Source: an uncultured Eubacteriales bacterium (GTDB taxonomy: Bacteria > Bacillota > Clostridia > Peptostreptococcales > Anaerovoracaceae). From it: a DNA stretch of 64,000 bases. Below are positions 8,317 through 17,126 of this stretch, piece by piece. Position numbers and translations under genes: made by a program. Positions within the stretch are counted from its first letter, which is position 1. Every line of letters starts with the position of its first letter. Under the pieces are notes generated by a model that was given only the letters and a program-made list of their open reading frames with translations, was not told where the DNA came from and did not search any database. The stretch spans positions 1 to 64,000 of the forward strand of contig CADAEH010000011.1 in assembly GCA_902786855.1 (NCBI GenBank). The letters run 5' to 3'.

Positions 8317-9399
8317 ATGTATAACGACGATCGCAGGAACTTAACAGGAGTCATTATTATCTTGCTGCTGGCGGCAGCCCTTGTTGCTTTTTTCATTTTT
8401 GTAAAGGTGGAAGAGAAAAAGGACCTTGAAGCAGCCATCCAGGAAGCCGAAGAGTACGAAGCTGAGATGGGCAGCTTAAGAGGCGATGCTGACAAGGTAT
8501 ATAACTCACTTATAGAGAGACTGACCATTCCTGATTTTGTCATATGGGGAGACGAAGGTGCAGCAGGCGTTAACGGCAGCCTTGTCCCGGAATTTACTGC
8601 AGCAGCTGAGGCGGATCTGTTCGGATCTTTCGACGCAGCATACTCAGCAGAGACCCAGAGGACCATCACCAGCGATCTTACTGTGAACATGTATAACATG
8701 GGCGTCACCCGAGAGGGCATGAAAGAGATCCTTGCAAGATCCGGCGCGAAGAAAATGGTGACGCGGAATGCGATCGTTATACCTGCAGGGGAGAATGGCA
8801 AAGTCAACCTCGAGATCGCTGATGAGGATGGAAACGACCTTCACTTTGCCGGCCAGAAAAATGTCAAATTCGACGAGACCACAATATCCGGCGTTCCGGG
8901 TAAGCTCACAGAGGGAGACGGCGAATACGATGCCGACCATCCGCATCTTGCTTTTGTGCGTGCGCGCAGCGGTGAGGAAACGGCAGCCCCGGAGGACACT
9001 GCTATCGAGACTGAGCTGTCCGGACGATATACAGACAGCATCCCCGTACTGTTTTTCGACAACATTGTTACCGGAAACAACGGAAAAGCATCTACGGATA
9101 CAGGTGCAGCGATCGCAGATCTCAAGACCCTGGCAAAGTCCCATACACCTGCGGCAGATAATGATTGGTACGTCATTGTCGTGACTGCAGAGGAAGGTAG
9201 CGAAACAGACAAAGCATTGCGGGATGCTTTTGGCAACCACTATATATGCAACAACAAGATCGCAGAGGATATGACCGATGAGGACTATGCAGCCCTTGCA
9301 GAGAAAGTGTATGAGACCATAAAATCGCAGGGATGCTTCGATAGTGTGATCGAGGAAGTAGACAAAGCGACTGCTGAGCTTGCTCATACCGCTGGATGA
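8317..9399 (+). CDS. Membrane-anchored degenerate SGNH/GDSL-like protein
   Basis: The product has 360 residues with a TM helix at about 11-31 (VIIILLLAAALVAFFIFV) and a short coiled coil, then an extracytoplasmic domain. The motif DFVIWGDEGAAG sits where SGNH hydrolases have GDSxTxG, so the nucleophilic Ser appears replaced by Glu. Later blocks VNMYNMGVT, IPVLFFDNIVTGNNG and WYVIVVTAEEGS follow the order of SGNH-like exported proteins of Clostridia. The missing Ser suggests a non-catalytic binding role or misassignment of the family. The ribosome binding site is GGAG 9 bases upstream. GC content rises clearly here compared with the preceding genes, marking the probable end of the AT-rich segment. 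Confidence 0.6.
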   Translation: MYNDDRRNLTGVIIILLLAAALVAFFIFVKVEEKKDLEAAIQEAEEYEAEMGSLRGDADKVYNSLIERLTIPDFVIWGDEGAAGVNGSLVPEFTAAAEADLFGSFDAAYSAETQRTITSDLTVNMYNMGVTREGMKEILARSGAKKMVTRNAIVIPAGENGKVNLEIADEDGNDLHFAGQKNVKFDETTISGVPGKLTEGDGEYDADHPHLAFVRARSGEETAAPEDTAIETELSGRYTDSIPVLFFDNIVTGNNGKASTDTGAAIADLKTLAKSHTPAADNDWYVIVVTAEEGSETDKALRDAFGNHYICNNKIAEDMTDEDYAALAEKVYETIKSQGCFDSVIEEVDKATAELAHTAG

Positions 9400-9688
9400 C
9401 TGGACGATATACCCATTCATAGGCTATAATTTATATATCAATCAGACATAGACGGCATGTGGCATTTTGCTGTATGTATATCATCCTGGTTGGTGCTTTG
9501 GGCCATTTAGTACCGTATGGCTGCGGGGCATCAAGCAGAGAGATAGCGGACAATAAAATGTTGATATGATATCTATGAGTGACCGGCGGAATGGGCGTGC
9601 TGCATGTGCAGCAGGTTGATTTGCGGTTTTGCATAGACATGGGACATGCCTCTGTGTATTCACAGTGATACGAAGGAGGTATTTTATT

Positions 9689-11140
9689 ATGTCAAAAAAT
9701 AGTAATGAACACGCGAGCAGCAACAACTATTCGAGACGGAACGGACGGCCGGGCAAAGGATCGCGCAAGCCTTGGCCTAAGGGCTGTGTGTGGCCGGAGC
9801 CAATTCCTATGGGAGAGGGTATCGCATGGGATGTTGAGCTTGCTGAAGGGCTGGACCTTGACGAAGAGGGCAATGATCTGCTTGAGATCAGGGCGTATAT
9901 GGATGAGCTTGTTGAAAGAGGCATATTGCATGAGGATTATTCGCTGAATCAGGATTATGATTATGAGGATTATGATCCCGAGATACTGGATTATCCTATC
10001 GATGAGGCAGACGAATTCATGCCTGTCATTGGCGAGGAGTACTGGCTTGATGGATTTGATCTTGAAATGTGGGAAGAGGATCTCAGCGAGCACGTGAACT
10101 TGCTCAAGATAGATAATAGCGGCGCTGATACAGTCAGTGAGATCACCAGTATTATCGGATACGAGTTCATCAATGAGAATCTGCTTAGGCAGGCGTTTAC
10201 ACGCAGAGCTTTTGCAGCAGAGTACGGTCTGACAGGATGCAGCGAGGAACTGGAATTCATCGGCGACTCTGCGCTGAATATGTCGGTTACACGCGAGATT
10301 GCTTTGCATCTGGCTAAAGTGGTCCCGGAGCTGACAGCTGCGCCATTTACCTCCGGATATAACGAAGGGGATTTCTCGAAAATAAGGAGCCAGTTCGTCT
10401 GCAAAGAGCATCTGGAGGAGTGCGCGCGCAAAACAGGACTTGATCGGTACATTCTGTATGGCTCAGATGAGCAGCCGGGAGAGAGCAGCAGAGAGGACAT
10501 GATGGAGGCGCTCATTGGCGCTGTTGCGATAGACTCCGGGTGGAACTGGGATGATATAGACAACGTGATCGACCGGCTGATTCGTGTGCAGCTCGGGAAT
10601 CCGGATCTCCTCCTTAAGGAGACTTTCTATGAGCTGTTTAATGCGTGGCATCAGAAGCATTTTGGCTGCATGCCTGAGTATGAAATCAGTGGATACGTCT
10701 CATACTGCTGTACAATGAGATTTTTCATACCGGAAAATGATAAAGGCATCCGTACCGATCAGCGTGTTGATGTCTGGGCTTATACACGAAGCAAGGCTCG
10801 GGAGCGCGCGGCAGAGATGGCGTATTGGTTCGTGATCAATAGGGGTCTATGGATCAATCTGAAGGACGCCAATGTGGTGCCAAGCAGAGATGAGAGCATC
10901 AACCAGCTGCAGGAGCTGTATCAGAAAAAGTATGTCGAAGACAGGCCTGAGTACAGATTCCGTGAAAGCTATGACGGTGAATGGCACTGTGACTGCGAGT
11001 GCGGTGGTGTGAGCGGCTGGGGATACGGTCCGAGCAAAACTGCTGCGAAGAAGAAAGCCGCATATATGGTGATCATCCGCCTCCTGGACAGCGCCGGGCT
11101 GTGCAAGGACGAGTGGAAAGAAGAAGCTGAGCATTTTTAG
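9689..11140 (+). CDS. Enlarged RNase III with acidic N-terminal extension and two dsRBD-like regions
   Basis: The product has 483 residues, about twice the usual bacterial RNase III. ATG 9689 follows AAGGAGGT. Residues 1-25 are basic and low-complexity, and about 45-150 are strongly acidic (EDYDPEILDYPIDEADEF). The RNase III domain spans about 155-300: EELEFIGDSAL with E186, E189, D193, and EDMMEALIGA with D270 and E273, matching E. coli E38, E41, D45, D114 and E117, so it should be catalytically active. A degenerate dsRBD-like stretch (FNAWHQKHFG ... KARERAAEMA) is followed by a clear dsRBD at about 400-470 (PEYRFRESYDGEW ... GPSKTAAKKKAA). It is not next to the usual smc/ftsY/acpP genes and is probably an additional, specialised dsRNA nuclease. 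Confidence 0.88.
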   Translation: MSKNSNEHASSNNYSRRNGRPGKGSRKPWPKGCVWPEPIPMGEGIAWDVELAEGLDLDEEGNDLLEIRAYMDELVERGILHEDYSLNQDYDYEDYDPEILDYPIDEADEFMPVIGEEYWLDGFDLEMWEEDLSEHVNLLKIDNSGADTVSEITSIIGYEFINENLLRQAFTRRAFAAEYGLTGCSEELEFIGDSALNMSVTREIALHLAKVVPELTAAPFTSGYNEGDFSKIRSQFVCKEHLEECARKTGLDRYILYGSDEQPGESSREDMMEALIGAVAIDSGWNWDDIDNVIDRLIRVQLGNPDLLLKETFYELFNAWHQKHFGCMPEYEISGYVSYCCTMRFFIPENDKGIRTDQRVDVWAYTRSKARERAAEMAYWFVINRGLWINLKDANVVPSRDESINQLQELYQKKYVEDRPEYRFRESYDGEWHCDCECGGVSGWGYGPSKTAAKKKAAYMVIIRLLDSAGLCKDEWKEEAEHF

Positions 11141-11327
11141 ATCGAATAGTTAACTTGATGCTTTCCTATGGCTCTGGAAATGATATATATATCAAACAAT
11201 ACCAGCGTAGCATATTGGTATCAGTCACTTCCGACAGTAGTCCGGAAGCCTTTACCGGATGATCCAGAACTCTGCATGCGATAAATTCAGAACTTGATTT
11301 TAACTATATTTTAGGTAAAAAAAGTAA

Positions 11328-11376
11328 AGTATTACTATCAGCAATAATGTTGCCCAACTAGGCTGATAATACTTAT
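11328..11376. repeat. Imperfect inverted repeat in non-coding DNA
   Basis: TATCAGC and GCTGATA flank about 19 nt, with outer AAGTATT and ATACTT extending the pairing. It lies in the 11141-11612 gap. It could be a transcript-end structure of the RNase III gene; there is no adjacent T tract. Confidence 0.45.
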
Positions 11377-11392
11377 TTATAAAAATCTTAGC

Positions 11393-11446
11393 AAAATAAC
11401 CCTGTCAGATCACAGCAAAGTAGATCTGGCAGGGCTATTTTGTTAG
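11393..11446. terminator. Bidirectional hairpin terminator
   Basis: AAAATA, CCCTGTCAGATC, an 11-nt loop, GATCTGGCAGGG and TATTTTGTT make a stem of about 12 bp with A- and T-rich flanks on either side, so it could terminate in both directions. The rest of 11141-11612 contains no gene I can support. Confidence 0.75.
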
Positions 11447-11610
11447 GCTCTATTGCATGATCTGGGGTCAAACAACAAGTGGTGTTATGTTAGCGCGCAG
11501 CAAATTAGTCAAAATTGGTCAAATTATCTGAGCCCTGACATTTAGAGCAGCTGTCCTTGATGTCATAAAATGGTTTTTTGAAAGTGCATTTAAAAAAAAC
11601 AATTATTTAA

Positions 11611-11650
11611 GAATGGTTTTATTGAAAGCCAAAATTTTATCAGTGATAAT
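11611..11650 (+). promoter_or_regulatory. Recurrent surface-regulon promoter, variant copy with 17-nt spacer
   Basis: GAATGGTTTTA is followed by TTGAAA (11622-11627), 17 nt and GATAAT (11645-11650). A second, weaker AATGGTTTTTTGAAAG occurs just upstream at about 11570-11584, so the region carries two tandem partial copies. It would serve the zinc-ribbon gene at 11868 or the truncated frame it overlaps. Confidence 0.5.
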
Positions 11651-11846
11651 ATCAAATAAAATATGGCATACGCCGCAAGGCGCACATCATTCATGGAATA
11701 CTGATTATGATTCATATCGTGTTTCGGTCATCTGGGGAACGGTGTATCTTAAATTAGGAAGCAAGAAATATCGTCTAAATGTAGACAGTGATAATAAACC
11801 GACCTCGATCGAAGGATACGGAGAAAAACAAATAACGCTTTATTGA
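11613..11846 (+). pseudogene. Truncated frame fused to a promoter; probable gene remnant
   Basis: The frame has 77 codons, but its only ATG (11613) lies inside the promoter motif, where the first residues MVLLKAKIL are translated promoter DNA. From about residue 18 the sequence (WHTPQGAHHSWNTDYDSYRV ... YGEKQITLY) looks like the end of a genuine beta-rich protein, with no recognised family. There is no ribosome binding site. The simplest reading is a deletion that joined the promoter to the 3' end of a former gene; a small functional protein using an unusual start cannot be excluded. Confidence 0.45.
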
Positions 11847-11867
11847 AATTGATTAAAGGAGAATGCT

Positions 11868-12392
11868 ATGGAAACTAAAAAATGCCCTATGTGTGGAATC
11901 GATATTGAAGCAGGTCTGGATACATGTCCTGCTTGCGGTTTCAGATTTGAGTCGGATCAGGCCACAGAAGCACAGGCCCCGGAGGTTGAATTTCAGGCTC
12001 AGAAGAATGCTGCACCTACAGCTTCTGCAAGTCTGCTGCCGAAGTCAAAACTCGACAGCATGTCACAGAAGATCGATATGATCTATAATGTGATAATCGG
12101 GATAGGAGTAATAGCGATCATTCTTGGATTTGTATGTTTTTCCAAGGATACCGGCTCATATATCGAGAACCTCGCATATGGAGGAGATGCTTACACAGGT
12201 ATCCAGAATGCGGCTGCCGGCACCGGCAGAAACGTTCATTATCTGGCAGAGATCGTAGCTTTTGGCTTTGGATCGGTCGACCTCATTGCAGGACTCACTC
12301 TTTGCGCTTTCGGCCTGATGAAGAAAAAGGTACTGGCAAAAGAAGTGGCTGATACAGAAAAGTCGATATCAGAAGAACTGCCAGAGATCTAG
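11868..12392 (+). CDS. Zinc-ribbon membrane protein
   Basis: The product has 174 residues with a strong AAAGGAG before ATG 11868. The N-terminus is a zinc ribbon (CPMCGIDI ... CPACGFRF) typical of zf-ribbon_3 and double zinc ribbon membrane proteins. A polar linker leads to a membrane helix at about 73-92 (IIGIGVIAIILGFVCF) and a second hydrophobic segment at about 130-150 (AFGFGSVDLIAGLTLCAFGLM), between which lies a short Gly/Ala-rich extracytoplasmic loop. The charged tail should be cytoplasmic. No enzymatic motif is visible. Together with the zinc-ribbon protein at 33600 it may belong to the regulon defined by the recurrent promoter. Confidence 0.75.
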   Translation: METKKCPMCGIDIEAGLDTCPACGFRFESDQATEAQAPEVEFQAQKNAAPTASASLLPKSKLDSMSQKIDMIYNVIIGIGVIAIILGFVCFSKDTGSYIENLAYGGDAYTGIQNAAAGTGRNVHYLAEIVAFGFGSVDLIAGLTLCAFGLMKKKVLAKEVADTEKSISEELPEI

Positions 12393-12824
12393 GATCGATA
12401 TGAAGTAGGAACAAAGTCATATAAATATACTAGAGCATCGAAAAGAGCTCTTTGAGTTCCCTTCATATGTTCAGACTGAATAAGGGGACTGTATCAGCAC
12501 ATTGCAAGTAGCCTCAGGTTCTAATGCTCTACTTTTTTTCTACTTTAATGAACCATAAACAAAAGGCGATACCTGCATTATTATGAACCCATAGCTATGC
12601 AAGTGAAGTCTAACGAAGAGGTATATCCGCCGAGGCTCGACCATTTTGGTGGGGCCTCTTATATTGATAAAACTCAAATAGCCAAGCCCTGATCCGGGGC
12701 TTGGTTAACCTTGTATGGATAACAATTGATGAGTATAATAATTGCTGGGGCTTTGAGATTAGATGATTGTTGCTGACTATTTATTTCTAGTTACGGCTTT
12801 TTTTTAATTGCAGAAGGGATCACC
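12393..12824. other. Gene-free gap with one clear hairpin
   Basis: The only structure I can support is CCAAGCCC (12682-12689) and GGGCTTGG (12697-12704), which form an 8-bp stem with a 7-nt loop. It is followed by TTAACC rather than a T tract, so termination is possible but not certain. No gene or gene relic was recognised in either strand. Confidence 0.5.
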
Positions 12825-15122
12825 ATGAAGAGAAAACTATTAATTATGACACTTGCACTGGCGATGGTATTCGCTTACTCATTGCCTGTATTCAACTCAG
12901 ATGCAGTAGTAAATGCTGCAATGGGGACTGCATCTCAGTTTATAAATGATGCAAGGTGGAGCAATGGCGTGAGCTGGGGCGACAGCCAACGTCCTAAAAT
13001 ATCGAGCTGGGATAGTTGGAGCTGTTGCGCATATGCAGCTGATTTTGCCAAATACTGCTATGATGCTAATAGTCCGAGCAGTGGAACACGATTTACGAAC
13101 GCAAGTGAAATCAGAAGCGGAGATATTATTCATCTAGCAGGGAATCCCGAGCACTGGTTTGTTGTTATCAGCAGATCCGGAAATACCTTGCATACTGCTG
13201 AAGGAAATTTCAGCGGAAGAGTTAGAGTTGCGACAGATGTTTATACAGTAGAAGGGAGTCAGGTAAGAGACAAATATAATGGATTAAAAACTATTGCAAA
13301 TGGATACCATTACACCGCAGCACCAGTAGTTAACAATCCGTTCGGCAATCTTGATTCGGCAACAGGCGGAGAGAAGTCTGTCTATATTTCCGGATGGGCT
13401 ATAGACTCGGACGTCCTGTCAACCGGGCTTGAGATCCATGTATATATAGGTGGAGCTGCGGGAGCTGCCGGAGCAGAAGGACATTCAGGCATCTACGCTA
13501 ACAAGAATAGAACTGATGTTGGAGCTGCGTATCCAAGTGCAGGAAGCTATCACGGTTTCAGTGAAACTATCAGCACGAACAAGTACGGAACGCAGGAAGT
13601 TTACGTCTATGCCATCAATCAGGGCAGCGGCAGCAACACCCTCATCGGACATAAAACCGTGACGATAACGAGGGACAAGCCTGCGATATCGGATATAAAA
13701 GTGATCGGCAAAGGACTTGACGGCTATATTGTCAAGTGCAATGTAACTGCAGTGAACGGCCTTTCCAGAGTCCAGTTCCCGACCTGGACAGAAAGAAACG
13801 GCCAGGACGACCTGCCTACAGGCTGGGAGACCAATGCTAAGTACTCAGGAACCATCACGAAGGATCCGAACTATAGCAACAGATATAATATTGTTTATAC
13901 TGTCAAAGCAAGTGACCACAACAATGAATCCGGTCAATATAACACACATATATATGCTTATGACAGTTTAGGACAGCTGACTTCTTGTCAGGTGCCTGCG
14001 GCCAAGACTGTTGTGTCAGCATCTAACATCGACGAGCAATCACCTGTGATCAGTAACGTAAATGTAGTGACCTGCACTGCGGATCAGGTTGTGATAGAAG
14101 CAGACGTCACTGACAATGGCGAACTTGACACAGGAAGATGTAGAGCCATACCATACTATATTATCGGAGACGGTAGATCGAGAATCTTTGTCGGCGATTT
14201 CAAATGGGTATCAGGTAACAAAATCAGATTCACATTAAATGGGGCCTCAATAACAGAAAAGCAGGAAATAGAATTACATGTTTATGACATGTCAGAAAAC
14301 GAGGCAGTAGTGACGGTACCTGTTACCCGTACAGCCAAAACATATGTGAATGTTCAGGTCGGAGATACATTCAGTTCAAAAGAGTTCACCGGTGAAGGTG
14401 TAAGCATGGGCGGAAATGGTCTGAGCAACTGGACTGATTATTCTTACTATGGTGACGTGCTGAGGAATAATGGGGACGATACATTTACGGCATTAAAAGC
14501 AGGTAAGAGTACATTATTCTTTGTCAGTGCGAAGTATGGCACTAAGCTTGGCTGTGAGGTCACTGTCACTGATCCGTCAAGCGGCTCTGATCCGGGAACT
14601 GATCCGGGATCCAACCCGGCAAATAACCCAGGTGGCAGTGGCTCAGGCAATAATTCTTCGAGCAGTGCTGCCTCTTCAGCAACAATGCCTGCAGGCACAC
14701 GCGTTCAGGCAGGCGGATGTGAGTATACTGTGCTGGACCCTGCATCAAAAACAGTTGTATTCACGAATGCCCCAAATATGAAGTCTGTCATAGTCCCTGA
14801 AACTATAGCCATTTCAGGCCAGACATACCGAGTTGCCGAGGTCGGAGCTAAAGCCTTTACAGCGAAAAAGATCAGGACTGTCACCATCGGGGCAACCGTC
14901 AGCAGACTGGCTCCGGAGTCATTCGCAGGCTCAAAGGCTACCAAGATGATCGTCAAGACCAGACTCCTCAAGAAGGCATCGGTCAGGAAATCACTCAAGG
15001 GATCCAAGATCAAGAGCATAAAAGTAAAAGTCGGCAAGAAGGCAGATAACAAGAAATTTGTGAAGAAATATAAGAAAATATTCACAAAGAAAAACGCAGG
15101 AAAGAAAGCCTCAGTAAAGTAG
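12825..15122 (+). CDS. Exported CHAP/NlpC-like peptidase with GBS_Bsp-like, Big_2-like and LRR regions
   Basis: The product has 765 residues with a signal peptide ending near VVNAAMG. Residues about 35-165 look like a cysteine amidase of the CHAP/NlpC type: SWSCCAYAADFAKYC supplies a candidate Cys and EHWFVVISRSGNTLHTAEGNF a candidate His. Then comes an HYSGWAID-type domain (YISGWAIDSD), a GBS_Bsp-like repeat (SRVQFPTWTERNGQDDL ... HIYAYDSLGQ), an Ig-like domain, a Gly/Ser/Pro linker, and a C-terminal BspA-like LRR fragment (YRVAEVGAKAFTAKKI). The extreme C-terminus is Lys-rich. It is likely a cell-wall hydrolase or surface adhesin; whether the Cys/His pair is active is unproven. Confidence 0.75.
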   Translation: MKRKLLIMTLALAMVFAYSLPVFNSDAVVNAAMGTASQFINDARWSNGVSWGDSQRPKISSWDSWSCCAYAADFAKYCYDANSPSSGTRFTNASEIRSGDIIHLAGNPEHWFVVISRSGNTLHTAEGNFSGRVRVATDVYTVEGSQVRDKYNGLKTIANGYHYTAAPVVNNPFGNLDSATGGEKSVYISGWAIDSDVLSTGLEIHVYIGGAAGAAGAEGHSGIYANKNRTDVGAAYPSAGSYHGFSETISTNKYGTQEVYVYAINQGSGSNTLIGHKTVTITRDKPAISDIKVIGKGLDGYIVKCNVTAVNGLSRVQFPTWTERNGQDDLPTGWETNAKYSGTITKDPNYSNRYNIVYTVKASDHNNESGQYNTHIYAYDSLGQLTSCQVPAAKTVVSASNIDEQSPVISNVNVVTCTADQVVIEADVTDNGELDTGRCRAIPYYIIGDGRSRIFVGDFKWVSGNKIRFTLNGASITEKQEIELHVYDMSENEAVVTVPVTRTAKTYVNVQVGDTFSSKEFTGEGVSMGGNGLSNWTDYSYYGDVLRNNGDDTFTALKAGKSTLFFVSAKYGTKLGCEVTVTDPSSGSDPGTDPGSNPANNPGGSGSGNNSSSSAASSATMPAGTRVQAGGCEYTVLDPASKTVVFTNAPNMKSVIVPETIAISGQTYRVAEVGAKAFTAKKIRTVTIGATVSRLAPESFAGSKATKMIVKTRLLKKASVRKSLKGSKIKSIKVKVGKKADNKKFVKKYKKIFTKKNAGKKASVK

Positions 15123-15153
15123 CAACAAACGCAAACGACATTCAAAATAACGG

Positions 15154-15187
15154 CCGGTCCATCGCTCGATGGACCGGTCATTATTTA
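15154..15187 (+). terminator. Rho-independent terminator
   Basis: CCGGTCCATC and GATGGACCGG pair perfectly around GCTC, followed by TCATTATTT. It ends the gene at 12825. Confidence 0.85.
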
Positions 15188-15384
15188 GAGAGGCTTGTTA
15201 ACGTGCATTTCATGGATATTATTTTGCATAATAAGAGTTCAGCGCAGATTTTCGGAAGAAAGATGTATACTGTAGACAGAAAGTAAGGTGCCTGTTTTAT
15301 AGAATCAGACTAAGCGCTGGAGAAAGTCAGCTCGCATCTGGAAAATACTAAAACCACACGGGAGTAAATAGGAGGATCAGCATT

Positions 15385-16308
15385 TTGGTGATAGATCGTA
15401 TAAAAAGTATGCATATGAGACCGGACTCTGTAGGCAAAGTCCTGATGATAGCCATGATGTATCTGTTCGCTTATAGACAGGCGGAGGGACTTGTCTTTAT
15501 ACTTGACGGTAATTTGATCGTGTTGCGGTCCGTACAGATAGTGCTCACTGTCGTGTTTGGGCTCTTGCATAATTACGCTGTCAGAGAATGTGTTGAAGGC
15601 CGGGCATCTGCGTTTGCCGATGGAGATGGGGTCTCTTTTCCTATGTGGACCATGGTCATGATAATGATCATCAGTCGTTGGCTGGTCAAAGTATTCACAG
15701 TGATCTCAAATGAGCTCATTGGAGGGATGACAGAGGCTGCTGTTTTTGTGTTCGGGATCCTGCATATGATCCTTACATATATCATCTCACTGGTTTTGGG
15801 CGCATTGCTGTGGAAATTAGTTAAAATTTTATTGCAGAGAAGGGAAGAGAATCTTAGAAAACGCGAAAAAGAGGAAAGAAGAAGGGCCACCAGGGATAGG
15901 ATCAGAAAGATCTCATCATTCGTGGAAGAGTTTCGCATAGAAGACCAGTATATCAATAAAAGTCAGCCGGAACGGTATTACAGACGCTATATGTATCTGC
16001 AGGATATCAACAAGGAGATATATAATTCGATCAGATACAGAGTTCAAACGGGAACTGAAAGGAACGGTTATGTCGATCCCAAAGTAACAAATGATGCCCG
16101 CGACATTCTATATGATAGATTGGATGACTATGACAGGGTGTTCAATGTTACGTTCTCCGTGAAGTATTATGACTCGCTGGTAGATGATTTGAACAGATTA
16201 AGCAGATCATCACATGAACTGTGGAATGTCGGTTTTGGGAACATGCCTTCATTCAGCATGACTGAATATGAATTCAAACGGGCGTGGGCAGATTACTGGA
16301 TAGCTTGA
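15385..16308 (+). CDS. Polytopic membrane protein with charged cytoplasmic tail, unknown function
   Basis: The product has 307 residues. The start is a TTG placed 9 nt after AGGAGG (15370-15375), the best-positioned start codon; an in-frame ATG at 15411 is an alternative. Residues about 18-35, 40-62, 80-105 and 115-150 are hydrophobic and give about four membrane helices. They are followed by an amphipathic Arg/Glu-rich coiled coil (RREENLRKREKEERRRATRD) and a soluble C-terminal domain rich in Tyr and Asp. I do not recognise the family. It stands alone on a short transcription unit before the exported protein at 16397. Confidence 0.65.
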   Translation: MVIDRIKSMHMRPDSVGKVLMIAMMYLFAYRQAEGLVFILDGNLIVLRSVQIVLTVVFGLLHNYAVRECVEGRASAFADGDGVSFPMWTMVMIMIISRWLVKVFTVISNELIGGMTEAAVFVFGILHMILTYIISLVLGALLWKLVKILLQRREENLRKREKEERRRATRDRIRKISSFVEEFRIEDQYINKSQPERYYRRYMYLQDINKEIYNSIRYRVQTGTERNGYVDPKVTNDARDILYDRLDDYDRVFNVTFSVKYYDSLVDDLNRLSRSSHELWNVGFGNMPSFSMTEYEFKRAWADYWIA

Positions 16309-16396
16309 TCTTTCGTTATGGTATACTCAAAACAAAGAATGATCATCCTGAAGTGATCCGGGGAGACTAAAAGGAGTGTAAAAGGAGTGCAAGAAG

Positions 16397-17053
16397 ATGT
16401 CAAAGGGTAATATCAACAGCAAATATTCAAGGCTGCTGGCCATAGTCATAGCGATCATTATGATCTTCTCATGTGCTTCTGTTTCGGCAGAAGCCAAGTC
16501 GTCTAAGACGAAGAAGATGAATACCTACTGGTCATGTGTGAAGTCCGGGGATACAGTATACTGTACCTCCAACAACCATAACATATTCAAAGTTGATCTG
16601 AAAACCGGAAGGGTCAATAAACTTGTGACAGGCAACTGCTATGTCGACAACCTGGCTCTTAAAGGGAAATACCTGTATTACTGCGATCATGGTTCCGGTC
16701 CGGCCAGGACCAGTTACCTGTGCCGGGTCAACGTCAATACCGGAAAGAAAAAGATCCTGGCCGACTGGTGTTCTCTTGAGTATGTTATCAGTGGCTCCAA
16801 GATCTATTACAAAAAGGTCTCAACCAAAAACTACACCATAAAATATAAGACCTACGTTATGAAGTTAAACGGAAAGAAAAAGAAGGCTACCAAAACGAAG
16901 ATCAAGGAAACTTCAGCCGATTCCAATGCAGCTGGGTTTTCTACCTGGAATGATATCGACTGGAATAAAATGAATACGGGTTATACAGCGCATTTCTACC
17001 TGAAAACACCATCCGGAAACATTTTGCTCGAGACAGCACACCCATACTTTTAG
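16397..17053 (+). CDS. Exported beta-propeller-like (DUF5050-like) protein
   Basis: The product has 218 residues with a signal peptide ending near VSAEAKS. The sequence alternates short strand blocks such as SGDTVYCTSNNHNIFKVDL, LKGKYLYYCD, LCRVNVNTGKKKIL and ISGSKIYYKK, the pattern of DUF5050/TolB-type propeller blades. It ends in YLKTPSGNILLETAHPYF, which is shared in form with the paralogues at 26689 and 28867. An unusual detail is a duplicated ribosome binding site, AAAAGGAGTG twice in tandem just before the ATG. The role is unknown; surface ligand binding is inferred. Confidence 0.75.
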   Translation: MSKGNINSKYSRLLAIVIAIIMIFSCASVSAEAKSSKTKKMNTYWSCVKSGDTVYCTSNNHNIFKVDLKTGRVNKLVTGNCYVDNLALKGKYLYYCDHGSGPARTSYLCRVNVNTGKKKILADWCSLEYVISGSKIYYKKVSTKNYTIKYKTYVMKLNGKKKKATKTKIKETSADSNAAGFSTWNDIDWNKMNTGYTAHFYLKTPSGNILLETAHPYF

Positions 17054-17061
17054 GAGAGACA

Positions 17062-17098
17062 GGGAGACAGGAGGCAGGGGGCCGTCCCTGTCTCCTTT
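17062..17098 (+). terminator. Hairpin of the GGGACAGG/CCTGTCTCC repeat family
   Basis: GGGAGACAGG and CCCTGTCTCC pair around about 14 nt and are followed by TTT. It separates the exported protein at 16397 from the dehydratase at 17127. It belongs to a dispersed family of similar hairpins in this window. Confidence 0.65.
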
Positions 17099-17126
17099 GA
17101 CTGACACTATCATAAGGAGACAGGCA

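Noticed and set aside
8644-9420. Long minus-strand open frame opposite the SGNH-like gene
   Set aside because: It mirrors the codon structure of the plus-strand gene, has no ribosome binding site and no domain.
9689-11140. Sequencing fusion of RNase III with an unrelated upstream gene
   Set aside because: The single strong ribosome binding site before ATG 9689 and the continuous frame with no internal start signal argue for one protein.
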